Assembly: GCA_030407085.1 (NCBI GenBank)
Contig: CM059582.1
Location: 134,699,001 to 134,763,000 of the forward strand
Reading direction: 5' to 3'
Length of the DNA stretch: 64,000 bases
Source: Trichopria drosophilae
Taxonomy: Eukaryota > Arthropoda > Insecta > Hymenoptera > Diapriidae
A program made the position numbers and the translations under genes. A model generated the notes under the pieces. It made no database searches. It was not told the DNA's origin and saw nothing but the letters and a program-made list of their open reading frames with translations. Positions within the stretch are counted from its first letter, which is position 1, and each line of letters starts with the position of its first letter. Below, piece by piece: positions 1 to 11,690 of this stretch.

Positions 1-597
1 CCATATTTTAACATTCTGTTTTCTGAATTTAGTAGTGTTTTAAATGTTTTTTCATGGCCATTTTGAAATTTTACAAAATTTTGGAAATTAACAAAGTTAC
101 GGCCATATTTTGAAAAATAGATAAACTTGATTTTCTCATAAACATTTTTCAAAATTCTAATTTTTTTATAATAATTAGACAATACAAAAAGGAAAGTTTT
201 CCAATAGGTTTTGGTCTGCTAAACGGTGGGAAAGGGTCAAGAATTATTTTCAGAAAAAAGAAATCGTTTTTTATCAGGTTTCAGCGACGTCATCTTTCAG
301 TTAGTAAAACAACATGAAAATGTTGAGCATACATATTACAAATAAAAACTTTCACCCGTTAACATTAACAAACAATGTTTTATATTTTTTTTAGACCAAA
401 CCAATTGGAAAACTTTTCTTTTTATATTGTCTAATTATGATTAAAAACATTAGAATTTAGAAAAATGATGTTTTTGAGAAAATCAAATAAAAAAATGACC
501 GCCATGTTATTAATTTTCAAAATTTTGTAAAATTTTAAAATGACCATGAAAGAATATTTAAAACATTACTAAATTAACAAAACAGAATGTTAAAATA
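1..597. repeat. AT-rich fold-back (palindromic) repeat, truncated by the window edge
   Basis: The left arm (about 1-225) and the right arm (about 393-596) are imperfect reverse complements. The first bases, with the motif aacattctgttttctgaat, match the end of the right arm read backwards. The arms flank a spacer of about 170 bp. No coding potential is visible. The structure fits a fold-back MITE, but the outer left end may lie outside the window, so no target-site duplication can be assigned. Confidence 0.6.
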
Positions 598-1364
598 CCG
601 ATTTTTAACGGAAACAGAACGATTTGATAATAATTTCCTACCTGTTTCGGACAGAAATGAATTCACCAGAGAAATTTTTGTGTACATGATTTTAAATTCC
701 AAACTTATTTTCAATGCATGATTTGAGATGGAACTGGTCAAGTGGAAAATTGAAAAATCTTACAAAATCATGTCGAATACCCATACATAACTTAAAAAAT
801 TTTGATAAGACAATTTTTTTGAAAGAAATTTTTTGTTTTGGGCTCTGAATCCTGACGCTCTTCAGTTTCTAAATATTAATCGAAAGTTTGACGAGAAAAA
901 TAATTTAATAATTAATAATTCATAATTATTATTTGTAAAAGAACTGACTTTGAAGCTAGATAAAATCATAAACGTATTCTTCAGAGCGTGCAAGTAATGA
1001 AGACCCACTGAAAGAAGAGCAATCGTCGCACAGGTATATTCTAGCTGTGCTTGTCATACCGATATTAGTTATTAGCCCAAACAACAAAGTTTAGCTGTTT
1101 GACCAATGTGAATATTTATATGCCAGTTTGCCTCTTGTATTTACACAGTTTAGTTAAAATAGCAATACCGTTGATGGCAGGAGTATTAATTTAACCTCGA
1201 AATGTCATGTTCAACCGCAAATGATACATAATATACTTGTAATTAAAATACATATTAAATAAAGGGTGGCAAATTGCAAAGGTGGGTCAACTGCAAATCC
1301 CGTTCTATTCTGTTTCTGTTTATGAATAGGGTTTTATGCAGAGTTAAATACATTCTAAAAAAAA
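598..1364. other. AT-rich stretch without recognisable gene
   Basis: This stretch has many stops in all frames, short A/T runs and no motif I recognise. I see nothing supportable in it beyond low-complexity AT sequence. Confidence 0.5.
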
Positions 1365-1474
1365 TTATTTATTTTATTTATTTTATTTATTTTATTTATT
1401 TTATTTATTTTATTTATTTTATTTATTTTATTTATTTTATTTATTTTATTTATTTTATTTTATTTATTTATTTT
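1365..1474. repeat. 9-bp minisatellite (TTTTATTTA)n
   Basis: About eleven head-to-tail copies of TTTTATTTA run up to a T-rich edge just before mariner copy A. Because the unit is nine bases, one frame stays open and would read Ile-Tyr-Phe repeats. That open frame is a by-product of the period, not evidence for a gene. Confidence 0.9.
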
Positions 1475-1487
1475 TTTACAATACATA

Positions 1488-3367
1488 CAGGGTGGCCGAT
1501 TTATCTGAAGACATCGAAATATCTCGAGAACTATGCACAGAATCAAAAAAGTTGTCGGATGAAAGTTGTTCGACACGAAGGGGGGCATCCAGTGATAATT
1601 AAATTTACCCCCTCCCCCATCCCCTGGAGGTGGAGTGGGGGCAAAAACAATAAAACTTAAATAGGAACCCCCAGTTTTTATTGCAGATTTGGATTCTCCA
1701 ATATTGACAATTTTCGCCCGCGTAGCGGATATGGAATACGGTCATTCTAACAAAACGGGGAAAAAATACATTTAGCGTTACCCAGGAACAACGACGTGGA
1801 CGTAGTATTTTTCTGTTCCCTTTGGGGTGCTTGTTTTACGTGAGTCCCCTTGCCTCTCACTGTCTCACTGTTCACTTACTTGAGTAAGTGTTCGAAATGT
1901 TGACCTTCCACTTCAATGCATTTATTTATTCTTTCTTTTCTTTTCTTCAAAGAAATTGTGGTTCGTTTGCATTTTTTGAAATGCCCATTCACAAAACACC
2001 ACGCGGTTATGAAAATCATCGCTATCTAGTTCCTGGTGCAGTGAAATGTGATATGGGTGAAACTTATGACGATGCAATATTCTTTGAATACCGGCTCTGG
2101 AAATGCCGGAATCGCGATGTAATTGTCGTGTGCTTACATGTGGATTTTGGTGAATAGCTGCTAGTACAGCTACTTCGTTAGCTTCTCCTGTAACTGTTAA
2201 TCTTCGCTTCCTTTTTTTCATTTGTACGCTGCCATCAGAGTGAAAGGCATTCACAACTTTGTAAAAAAAAGAACGCGAGCGAGCATTATCTGGAAAACGC
2301 TCAGCATACAACGCAACAGCATCGTCAATATTCCTCTTACATTCACCATAAATAAGAATCATTTCGATTTTTTCGGGAACTGTAGCAGGATTCATTTTTA
2401 ACTTGCAATTCGATTTAAGCAATGAAGGGTAGACAAAAAATAGTCACGTAAACGGAAAGTTGTTATTCTAAAAGCAAAGTGACCTCCGACCGAATTACTA
2501 CCAATACAATGGACTTCAAAAACAGTCTTACACTGAGAGACCGTGAATACTAAATTTTAATATGGGGATTAGAAAGTCGCGATATCCATTTACTTCCCTT
2601 CAGGAAAGTAGAGAAAAATGTAGGTGAACTGGTTACGTGTGACTCAACTTATGTATAAAATGATATGCTACTTTATTTTCGAGTTATGTCGCCCTCTAGC
2701 GTTATGTAACAGAACCGGCGCCGGTGATGGCCGAAATGCAAGCGATGTACATGTATGAAACCACGTGAGTTCTCTCGGGGTCCGGTAGATGGCGACAAAA
2801 TCCCCAAATGAAGTAAGAGTTTCGTTTTGTTTAATAGAAGCTGGTTTGACCGCCAATGCTCAGCTTATTTATTCTCATTTCGGAAAAAACATACAGAGAG
2901 AGAATGAATGAGCTGAGTGAAGGGACATGACGCGTTTTTTAATGGATTGCGTGATGTCCTCTTTTTGTTTATTAAATAATAAATTTAAAACCTAAAATGT
3001 AATTTTATTGAAGGTAGAAAACTTATTTATAAAATTGCTTCCATATTGTATGCACAATTTTTATGTAATCAGTTTTGATTTTTAATATAAAGAATATCAA
3101 TTATTCATAATCTTAATTTTTCGAATGGACATTATTAAAATTTCATATTCAGAATAACAATTTTCGCAATTGATATTACTAAATTCTAATATTAAAAATT
3201 CTAATATTAGAATTTTTAATATTAAATTTTCATAAAGGGATCAAATTGTCCCTATTTGCCCCCTGGATGCCCCCCTTCGTGTCGAACAACTTTCATCCGA
3301 CAACTTTTTTGATTCTGTGCATAGTTCTCGAGATATTTCGATGTCTTCAGATAAATCGGCCACCCTG
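1488..3367 (-). mobile_element. Tc1/mariner element, copy A (internally deleted)
   Basis: The element starts CAGGGTGGCCGATTTATC and ends with the exact reverse complement. The first about 104 bp (1488-1591) and last about 104 bp (3264-3367) are near-perfect inverted repeats. TA dinucleotides flank it at 1486-1487 and 3368-3369, the usual mariner target duplication. Copies B (14425-16826) and C (32399-35202) belong to the same family. A perfect 36-bp AT palindrome lies at 3188-3223 inside the left end as defined by the gene. The transposase runs on the minus strand and has lost its catalytic core, so this copy is non-autonomous. Confidence 0.92.
1881..2395 (-). pseudogene. Mariner transposase remnant, copy A (DUF4817-like N-terminus, catalytic core deleted)
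   Basis: The start codon is at 2395-2393 and the protein begins MNPATVPEKIEMILIYGECK. That segment is the N-terminal DUF4817-like helical domain found in many insect mariner transposases. A Lys/Arg-rich linker and a second helix-turn-helix follow (around HRDSGISRAGIQRILHRHK). The reading stays intact to about residue 145 (the NHNFF segment) and then jumps, at about 1940, into sequence encoding the extreme C-terminus (ERINKCIEVEGQHFEHLLK, read at 1881-1935). The whole catalytic Asp region present in copy C is missing. DNA binding may remain possible but transposition chemistry is not. The family assignment is secure through copies B and C. Confidence 0.85.
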
Positions 3368-3387
3368 TATACATTTTTCATTGCATT

Positions 3388-4588
3388 TTACAACGAAGAA
3401 CGCGACAAAATAAATTGCTTATCACTATTAGATGTGATAGACATTGGTCTGGTACAAAACAAATTATCGTACTGAATTATTTTAGAAACGTTTGAAATTT
3501 GGAATACTTCGTAAGCGTGTTCGTGTTCTGTAAATGCGGCTTTAACTTCATGATATATTAGTACATAAACATTTGTCAAGCAACAAATAAATCGAATAAC
3601 ACCAAAAATTGGTTCACATTCGTGCTCCGAAACAAATACAATCATGTTTGGTTTGTACGCATGCCGTTTTTAACCATCCAGTTGATTTTATCAATTTTTT
3701 GGTAAAGAAAAATAGGATCTTTGGTCAGTGATTCGTGAAATGTTATTCGTAGATCTTGAAATGTGCAGGATATCGATGGTCCAATTTTCAAAAGCGGAAA
3801 CATTACTTTTGTATACAAAGTAGCAGCAAGCTTTAGCTGATGACTTTTTGCAACACTTTCACATCCATTTTTTTACATTTAGAGGTTGATAATTTATCTT
3901 TACTTTCTTGATGCTTTGCTTCAAAACGCATACACCAAAGATTAACAAGTGGACCACTTTTTTTCAAAACCGTAGGCAAATGCGTTAGAAAATGATCTTT
4001 TAGTTTTAAAGTTCTTATAGATCGAACTAACGAGTTATGTTCTTGTATAAGGGATTTTAGAAGCGAACAATCTAGAATCTGAATTACAGGAGATAAGGCC
4101 AAATTAAGAATTCTACGAATAATAATATGAATTTCCCAAGCTTCGTTATTTTCTGGAATGAAATCTCCAATTAAAATTCCGAAATGTCGCACAAATGCGA
4201 ATACCTCTGATGCCGACATTCGAATTTCATTATTACTTATATGATTTTCAAGAATTGGTGGAGGAATATTACCAGATTCCGTTAAGCCCTAAACATGGAT
4301 TTCCATACGATTATTCAATTCCGACAGAGAAAAAAATTTCTCTTTAGATGTATAAAGTTTAATTAATGCTGCGATATCAAATTCACAAACACCCTCGAGA
4401 ATGTCGTGCATGATGTCTGCGGAAAAATTATCGGTAACATGGAATCCTGGTAAGCGGTTAAAAATACATTCTTCTTTTATTCCTATATCACTGATTTTAT
4501 GGCGTTTCATATTTCTTTCGTAATTGTTTTTCGTTCGTAAATATGCTACATCTTCTATACCTGCTAATAATCTTTGTTCTCTGTCCAT
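3388..4588 (-). pseudogene. Broken DNA-transposon gene, C-terminal half (HDxLEGV family)
   Basis: Three open stretches read consecutively on the minus strand. Positions 4588-4289 include FHVTDNFSADIMHDILEGV. Positions 4219-3833 include SGPLVNLWCMRFEAKHQESK. Positions 3645-3388 include EHEHAYEVF. Frame breaks separate them near 4285 and 3830-3650. I know these motifs as conserved blocks of a large arthropod transposon protein family with an N-terminal C2H2 finger; a CACTA/EnSpm relation is possible but not shown. The matching N-terminal half of this family is seen at 47092-48758. The gene is cut at its 5' side by the LTR ending at 4594, so it probably predates that insertion. No catalytic residues can be assigned with confidence. 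Confidence 0.55.
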
Positions 4589-4593
4589 TATAC

Positions 4594-5551
4594 TGTAACT
4601 CTTTTCTTACCGGTTGCGGAGGGTCGTGAAATAAACTACTCCGGCGAGTAAGGATTACGAAGTCGAAAAGATATAATTCTTTATTTACGAAGCATTCAAA
4701 GCGTCTACAGTTTCCACTCGTGACGCGGTGACCGGGAACAAAAAGGAAAAAATATCACATTCGCGGGGGCCTGCGGGGTACTTATAAAAGGCCTACTTAC
4801 AGGCGATGCTTCGGCTCACCTCCTTGGCTGCCGCAGTTGACGGCGTCGTACCTGGGGTCCGGGGTCACTTCGGTTTTCTTCTCCTCCTGCTGGGGTTTTC
4901 ACGTCTATCACTACCTTAACTCTGCGGTTGGAAAACTCCGGTTAGCGCGGGGCGCGAACTAGCGTACTGTACTCTCGAGAGACTGTGCTCCTCTTCTCTT
5001 GCGCGTGGGTGCGCCGTCGAGCCGGCGCGTGCGGGCTCGAGCGACCCGCGCGAGAGAGGGGTGCGTCATCGGGCTCCTACGTGGGGACGTACTCGTCGGG
5101 GTGATGACGAGCACCGTCCTCGGGGTCTTCGTGGTGGGAGGGACGACACGGAGCGCAGAAAAGTGCTTCGTGCGTCCCCGACTCGTCTCGGGCTCGATGT
5201 CGCCGCTGTGAGAGAGAGCGAGAGAGAGAGAGGACTGCGGCAGTGGCCGAGGCCCGTTCCTCGGGAACTCTGGATGCGCACTGCGGCACGACCAGTGGGG
5301 GAAACGGGTGGAGGCGCGCTCCGGTACAACACGATCCTCCTACGGGAGTTACGTCCGGCCCCAACAGATGTCGCGGGGTTCGGCCAGAGTGCCGATCGGT
5401 GATGGGTTTCGTCACAAACCCCCGGGCCTAACTCCAGTACACCTTGGGTACTGTATGTCATACATTCACGCACAAGGTTCTGGGGAGGGAACACACGTTC
5501 TGTCTTTGTGGGGACTATCACTGTTCTGATACTCATCAGTTTCCGGTAACA
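4594..5551 (-). mobile_element. Candidate long terminal repeat (3' LTR) of a minus-strand retroelement
   Basis: Read on the minus strand, the block starts TGTTACCGGAAAC at 5551 and ends GTTACA at 4594, so it has TG...CA termini. Inside lie a TATAAG box near 4783 and, about 95 bases further, an AATAAA polyadenylation signal near 4684. This is the usual U3-R-U5 order. GC content is much higher than in the flanks. The 3' end abuts the broken transposon gene at 4588. A gag zinc-knuckle remnant lies just upstream at 5890-5925. The short open frames here in both strands (for example 5066-5536) show no domain and are rejected as genes. No matching intact second LTR is visible; a similar AATAAAGAA...CCGCAACGG string occurs near 14060-14110. 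Confidence 0.45.
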
Positions 5552-6707
5552 CTCGCGGGCGCCCGGTTATTAAGTTGCCAAGCGAGAGACTATAGTTCCT
5601 GTAGGTAAACCCAATATAAAACCGATTCAGTACAAGTGATTCGACGTAAACTTAATCGCGAAATGTCTCGACATGTGGATAGCAGATGGTGACAATACTT
5701 CGCAAAGGCCAACATCATCGCAAGGGACAGCAGTTCACGCACACGACACCGGCACGTACATGATACCGGGGTGGGGAGGAGGAGGCTCCATTACCCGCTA
5801 CCGGGTACATCCGGCCTATGGGGTTAACGTCCCCCTTCATCGCGAGACCTCCTTCCCCCCAGTAATCGCTGGATACAGCGATGTGCCGGGTGGCCTCGCT
5901 GACACCACAATTTCAGCAGCGGGTACGTCCCCCGAGAGCCGCTACTGGAACTAGCGGTGCCATGAGGGGGGGGGGGGGGGGCGGTAGCGTCACTGCGGCG
6001 GCCCTCCCGGGGGGGACTGATACTACGCGGATCAGTACCGCCCGGTCGGGGGCGAAGTTGATCCCCAGCGGGGAGGCCGGATGCGTAGGCTGGCTGACCC
6101 CGTGGTGACGAGGGGGGGAGGGCGCGCTACCCCGTGGAGTGGCCGGGTGCGGTTCCCCCTGCGGGTTCGTCGGCGGCGAGAGGCGCCGGCCTGACGGGGT
6201 TCTTCGCACTCCGAACTCGCCGTGGTGGTCGGGCGGTTCTGTGGCGGGGGGGGGGGGGGGGGGGCTCGGCCCTAACGAATTGGAGGGGGGAGTGGGCGCG
6301 TGGTTGAGCCGGGTGGGCCCAAACAAATTCCCGCCCCGGCGGGGCGGGGGGGGGGGGGCACGGTTGTGGGTTAGGCATCTCGGGGGGTCCCATCAGGAAT
6401 TGCCCCCGCCGACCCCTCCGCTCCTCTTCCCAGACCAAGAGGTCCTCAATCGGGACCGGCGATAGGGAGAGGAGGGAAGGGGGGAGCGAACGAGGAGACT
6501 TCCCCCGGTTGCCCGTCATCTTGCGGACCGTTGGTGGGTCGGGGCGCGGCACCGTCTCCTCCGAGGACGGTGGCCGCCTTGGGGCCTCACTAGGGCGGCG
6601 TAATCGCGGTCGCCCCGGCGGATCTTCCGGCTCGTCCTGCGCCGCACAGTGGGCCGGCGGTAGACTATAGACGGCTTGAAAGATTGTATTACAACGTTGC
6701 GTTGCAT
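5552..6707 (-). pseudogene. GC-rich gag-like remnant: proline-rich region and degenerate CCHC zinc knuckle
   Basis: On the minus strand overlapping open frames (6707-6516, 6552-6127, 6326-5913) encode an Arg/Pro-rich chain. At 5925-5870 it passes into a degenerate retroviral-type knuckle: a CxNCG start, then RGHPAHRC after a two-base frame change, with a stop codon where Trp would be expected. This order, Pro-rich hinge then CCHC knuckle, is that of a gag nucleocapsid end. Three long G tracts on the plus strand (5966-5981, 6246-6264, 6346-6358) are read as Pro runs and coincide with frame changes. I infer a decayed LTR-element gag; the superfamily (Gypsy or BEL) cannot be decided. No pol sequence lies between here and the LTR. 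Confidence 0.45.
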
Positions 6708-6839
6708 AAAATTACTTTTTTAGTTTCTAAATTTTGGAAAAAAGTAGCGAAATTTGACTAGTCAAAAATAGCATTAAGGAAACGGAGTGTCTGATTAAAT
6801 TTATAACTTCATAATTAAAACATATTTACTACACTTGGT

Positions 6840-7205
6840 ATATAAGGTTTTTCGGCATCGCTGATTAATAATCTGATGTCAGATTTCAAAAATTCAAAAT
6901 GGCGGATCCAATACGGCGGACGAAATGTTAAAATTCAGTCAGATTTACTTGAAACTCGTTACTCGGGGGTTTTCAAGGTCGATGATTACGAATATGAAGC
7001 AAGATTTCAAAAATTCAAAATGGCGGACCCAATATGACCGCCGAAAAATTTGAAAATTAATCAAATTCCCTTGAAACTCGTTACTCCGGGGTTTTCGGAG
7101 TCGCTTATTACGAATCTGAAGTCAAATTTGAAAAATTTAAAATGGCGGATTCAATATGGCGAACGAACCAATTAAAAATCGATTAGATTTGTTTGAAACT
7201 CGCAC
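6840..7205. repeat. About 121-bp tandem repeat, mariner subterminal type
   Basis: Three units carry the core AAAATGGCGGA at about 6896, 7016 and 7139, a spacing of 120-122 bp. Each is followed by a cttgaaactcgttactc-like string and a gattacgaat-like string. The same unit type forms the subterminal inverted repeats of mariner D (17083-17340) and, more loosely, of element G. I infer a remnant of such an inverted repeat. Confidence 0.6.
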
Positions 7206-7638
7206 ATTTGAAAAAGGTGAGGCTCGCTAGCTTATGATAAAGTTACCAAACGTGGCTAGTCAAGAAGTCAATGTAGACGAACAAAAATGAAAAAGTATAT
7301 GCAAGAAATTTATTGCTCACTTGTTACTACAGAAAAGAATAGAAATAAATGTTTTTGTACCAGCAAGATATTTAAATATTGCGAAATTTAGGTTCAATCA
7401 TTCTGGTATTTGGTGCATACGATAAAAAAACTTCATAAACCAAACAGAACTCGATGGTTTAATAAACGTTTAATTCGGGTATAAACACATGGTAGTAACC
7501 CGGGATAAAAAACGTTTATAAGTTAGGTATAATTCTCGTTTACATGGCGGCCGTCTAGAAAACGTTTTCATATACCATTTTTTGAACGTATATTAAACAT
7601 TAATCCTATACGTAGTATATTCGCATATGAAAAATGTT
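7206..7638. other. AT-rich stretch between repeats
   Basis: No gene or repeat family is recognised here. A small imperfect palindrome around AAACGTTTA (about 7445-7525) is the only structure seen. Confidence 0.4.

Positions 7639-7674
<36 letters not shown>
7639..7674. repeat. (AAT)n microsatellite: 3' tail of the CR1-like LINE
   Basis: About eleven AAT units directly precede (on the plus strand) GTCTTTATTGG. On the minus strand this reads AATAAAGAC and then (ATT)n. A polyadenylation-like signal followed by a short tandem tail is the typical 3' end of CR1/L2-type LINEs. Confidence 0.85.
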
Positions 7675-7675
<1 letters not shown>

Positions 7676-7958
7676 TCTTTATTGGACAATATAAGAACAT
7701 TGTACAAAGGGCAAGACACAGCACTGAAACTGCTTTTTTACAGCCTGACCCGCAAGATACATTTGGACGCATAAAAACTAATTAAAATAAGCACATAATC
7801 ATTAAATATAACATAAATATGTACAAAAAAATATTGACAACCGAAGAATACCTCAATAACAGCGGCTAACACATCTACATGCTAATTCTTTTGGGTTAAA
7901 AAATAACTTTTGACACGAAACAAAAAAATATTTACTTTGAACAACATGGATCTTAGTA

Positions 7959-10735
7959 CTATAGCGGGAGCGAATTGAACACCCTCGCAGCTATAAACGA
8001 AAAGGCTCCACCTGCCTTTGTCGATCGATATCTAGGGTATTTCATTGAATACGCGACAGAATTTCGGGAATTTTGACGGTTTTGACCTAGCATGGTAATG
8101 CGATGATAGAGGTAACCCGGAGCCTTCGAGGCGAGGACCCGGCAAATCATACTGGTTAACGCAACATTCATCCTATTTTTCATTGTCAGCCAGCCGGATC
8201 TCTTCATAGCAGGAGAAATGTGATCAAACTTACGTACACCATATACATAGCGAAGGCAAGAATTTTGCACTGCCTGAACCTTACGCCAGTTGCTCCCACT
8301 GAGACATAGCCCATATACGCAAATGCAAAAAAGCAAGTGCGAGAGAACTAGAGCTTCACAAAGCTTAAGCTTCATTTTCGATGGAAGAACATGTCTCCAT
8401 GGGAACAATCGGCGCAAATTAGCAAAACAAATTGCTCTCTTTTTATTTATATGCTGGGAAAAGGTCCAGTCAGTGTCTATGATCAAGCCAAGGCCTCTCG
8501 CCTCAGAGACTATTGGGATACCTCTGCCATTTACAGTAATTGGAACTAGACTATGATCGATGGTCTTACGAAGTTTCGCATTGCCGATTATGAGTACTTT
8601 AGACTTCAACGGGTTAAGAATAAGTGCGTTATCATTTGCCCAATTTGCGATGTGATTGAGGTCAGAATTAAATCTAGAAAATGCTTCCGATGCAGAACGC
8701 GGGCTAAAAGGTAACAGTATTTGAGTATCGTCAGCATATGTTTTGAGGAAAACATTCGAGCATAAACTATAAATGTCAGCTTATATTATAAAAAGTAAGG
8801 GGCTTAATTTAGCACCCTGGGGACAACCACAAGTTAACATTTTTGTTTCAGAGATCGCACTGTTACCAGAGATTGAAACTGAGAGCGTCGATAAAGATAC
8901 GATTTCATTAAGTCACAAGCTGTACCAGAAAAACCATAGAATGATAGCTTGGCAACAGTAAGATCGTGGTTCATCGTATCAAATGCCCGGGAAAAGTCCA
9001 GCAAACCAGTAAGACATAACAGTTGATGATCAATGCTCGAAAGTATGTCCTCAGAAACATCAAGAAGAGCTGTTTCGCAGCTAAAGGGTTTCCTAAAGCC
9101 AGATTGATACGCTGGGAAGATATCGTACTTGTTACAATGATCTAAAATTTGATCATACAGAATGCTTTCAACTAGTTTTGAAAAAATAGGTAGACGACTA
9201 ATCGGTCGCAAATCAGAAAATGCAGTAGGTTTTGACGCTTTGGGAATAGGGCGCACGACCGCATGTTTACAAATTTTGGGAAATACGTTAGAACTAATTA
9301 TGCCATTAATAATATTTAAAATTTCCGGTAAGCAATGTTTAAAAACTCTTAAGAACATCTCTCCAGAGATTCCATCAGATCCAGCAGCATGAGCGTTTAA
9401 TTTTGAGATGTAATCGGATAATTCGATTATAGAGATTTCCCTGAAAGAAAAAAAAGTATTTTCAGGAATCTTTGAAGAGCGAGTCGAACGGAAGAGTTGG
9501 AGAGTATCAGTGTTGGGTAAAATTTTTGGAACATTAGCAGAATACTGATTTAAACGGTTAACATCTGACAGGTGAGATGGAATCCCAGGAGAAATGGAAT
9601 CTTTAACCCCTAGATAATTGACAGATTTCCATAACAGTTTACTCGCCGAAGATGATATAGTGCGGAAATAACATTTTCGTTCTCTTCTAATCATCGAGGT
9701 GGTACAATTTCTAAGGGACTTATAGTACAGAAAGTCCGAGCCCACTTTAGATTTTCTCCACTTTGATTGCGCAGCATTTCTTTTCCTAATGAATATCTTA
9801 ACCGTATCCGTTATCCAAGGAGCACGAGGTTTGGACACGCGGAAGAGTTTTTCTGGAGCGAATATGTCGAAGATACTTACAATTAGATAATTCAAATATG
9901 CTAATTTACCGTCAATACTTTGATAATTAAAAACTTCCCTCCAGGGATAACAGGCAGCCGTCAAATCAAATTGTTTAGCATCAAAGTTTTTAAAATCATG
10001 TGTTTGGATAAACGTGTGCTTGTTTTCTGGCCTAGGACAGGAAACAAGGCAACCGACTAGAAAGTGATCCGAAATCTCGTGCTCCTCAGTAGCAAAGACA
10101 TCAATAATTTTAAACCTGGATGAAATTAAGATGACATCAAGTAAGGTCAATGTTGTAGCCCTAACTCTCGTTGGAGAATTTATAATTTGTAGTAGATCAT
10201 TTAACCGAATCCATTCAAGGAGTTTTTTTGTAGCACACGAATTGATGTTGTATAAATCGACATTTAAATCTCCTAAGATAAGGATGTGATCAACAGAGGT
10301 ATACAAAGATGACAAAATGGGGTCCATATTATCCAAACAATTTAAAGAGACTCTGTCTGGTCTGTACAGAACACCTACCGCATATTTAATATTATGAAAT
10401 TAAACAGTGATCCACAATTGTTCGAGACCAAATCAAGGGGTTGAATGGAGACGGTCGACTCTTACTAATGTGTAACCATCAATTTGGTAGTCTTCATCTC
10501 GATTATTACTATTGAGCCACGACTCAGAAATACAAAATATATCATATTTATCATGAATTAAAAGATCAGCAATTTGTGGAAAATGTGCTGATAGTGATCT
10601 TACATTAAGATGTGCGATTTTTAAAGCTTTTCTTGAATTAGTATTCGTAGTCATGTGATGATTTGTTTCTTCCGGGGATGCTAATGATGATAAACTGTTC
10701 AAAGACAGACCATGAATCGAAGAATCACTCATCAT
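7959..10735 (-). pseudogene. CR1-like LINE ORF2 (AP endonuclease + reverse transcriptase), broken
   Basis: The N-terminal endonuclease begins near 10735, with IAHLNVRSLSAHFPQIADLL and ISESWLN. It is interrupted at 10433-10336, where the middle of the domain is missing, and resumes with HILILGDLNVDL and HEISDHFLV. The reverse transcriptase follows: fingers at LRPISRLPIFSKLVESI, motif A at LDFSRAFDTMNHD, CPQGAKLSPLLF near 8820, and catalytic YADD near 8730. There is a frameshift near 8840 and a stop near 8782. The conserved C-terminal segment (QNSCLRYVYGVRKFDHISPA) ends at 7959 and is typical of the CR1/Jockey group. The protein would reverse-transcribe its own RNA at a nicked chromosomal site. 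At least three lesions make it non-functional. Confidence 0.88.
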
Positions 10736-10769
10736 TGTAGAGTCACTTATTGGGTCAGGCGTTTGATGT

Positions 10770-11678
10770 TAATCCTTGATTTGCTGCAGGTCATCTTCAT
10801 TCAGGATCATTACCGGCTGACCATGTTCAGGTCGGAAATAAACTAGGCCTTTATAAAGATAGCATCTTTTAGTGGGATGCCCACGGCACAGTGACTTTCC
10901 CTTTTTCAATAAATCCAGAGTATCCGATGGTAAACTTTCGTTGATGTAAATTCCAGTTGCGATGTATCGACAGAATCCGAGAACAAGCCTTTCTTAGCTA
11001 TCGAACTCTTAATGAAGTCGGTGCGAATTCTAGGAGCTGCAACTCTGACAAGTATAGGTCTAGGACGATTGTTAAGACTGTAGTATTTGAACTGCTTCTG
11101 CTATTCGAAATTGGTAGACGATAGGCATCAATAATGTCACGAGTTCCGACATCAATCTTTAATTCTTGTGAGATTTTCATCACAATCCCACGCAAATCTT
11201 CCTTAGCTACTTCCACTAAACCAGATGTAAGAAGATCGCAGTTTCTAGAGATGTAACCAGTTCGCGCTTTTTGAATTTGCAGCTGCTGGCGGAGTGAGTC
11301 AATTTTTTCGGAATTATTGGCAATATCACTTTCCATTTTATCTACTCTCGCTGATACGGCTAATGCCTTATCTAATTTCTCATTGAGCATTGAAAAATTG
11401 CGTTTATACTCTGCATAAAATGTGCGAAAGTCAGTATGCTCCGGCTCAGATATAGTAGACGAACCACTGCCAGAACGTAACAAACGTGGTTGTGCTTGTA
11501 TGGTAGAAGCCTTGCGCTTCTTCTTCGTTTGAGCGGCAATGCAACAAACAAGTTGACCGGAGCATGTTGATTCAAAATCGCTTGCACACGATTGGCAATA
11601 TATTATCCTGCATGCAATACATGAAGAAATTTTTTCTTCAGATATTGCAACTTTGCATCGAGCACATACAGAGGTCAT
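10770..11678 (-). pseudogene. CR1-like LINE ORF1 (PHD-like finger, coiled coil)
   Basis: The chain starts MTSVCARCKVAISEEKISSC. An N-terminal Cys-rich finger of PHD type (CxxC...CxxC...CxxC pattern over about 45 residues) is followed by a basic KKKRK patch. Residues about 95-150 form a coiled coil with regular Leu/Ile and Glu/Lys spacing. The distal part matches the RNA-binding portion of such ORF1 proteins (VAKEDLRGIVMKISQELKI, then DAYRL). The frame is lost at 10998. The remaining C-terminal coding (GKSLCRGHPTKRCYLYKGLV, then VMILNEDDL) is readable to about 10770 with interruptions. The role is nucleic-acid chaperone of the LINE particle. It sits directly upstream of ORF2. Confidence 0.8.
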
Positions 11679-11690
11679 CTTTGTATGATA

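Larger units (their letters stand above)
7639..11690 (-). mobile_element. CR1/Jockey-group LINE, nearly full length but decayed
   Basis: The element runs on the minus strand from an ORF1 start at 11678 to the (ATT)n tail at 7639. It keeps the LINE order: ORF1 with a PHD-like finger and coiled coil, then ORF2 with an AP-type endonuclease and reverse transcriptase, then a 3' UTR with AATAAA. Both ORFs are broken. Its length of about 4.05 kb is close to a complete CR1-type element. No target-site duplication could be defined. Confidence 0.88.

Noticed and set aside
1274..1660. 128-codon frame with Ile-Tyr-Phe repeats
   Set aside because: It is produced by the 9-bp minisatellite and then runs into the mariner terminal repeat.
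4999..5536. Overlapping open frames in both strands of the GC-rich block
   Set aside because: High GC lowers stop frequency in all frames. No domain or consistent composition is visible and the block reads better as an LTR.
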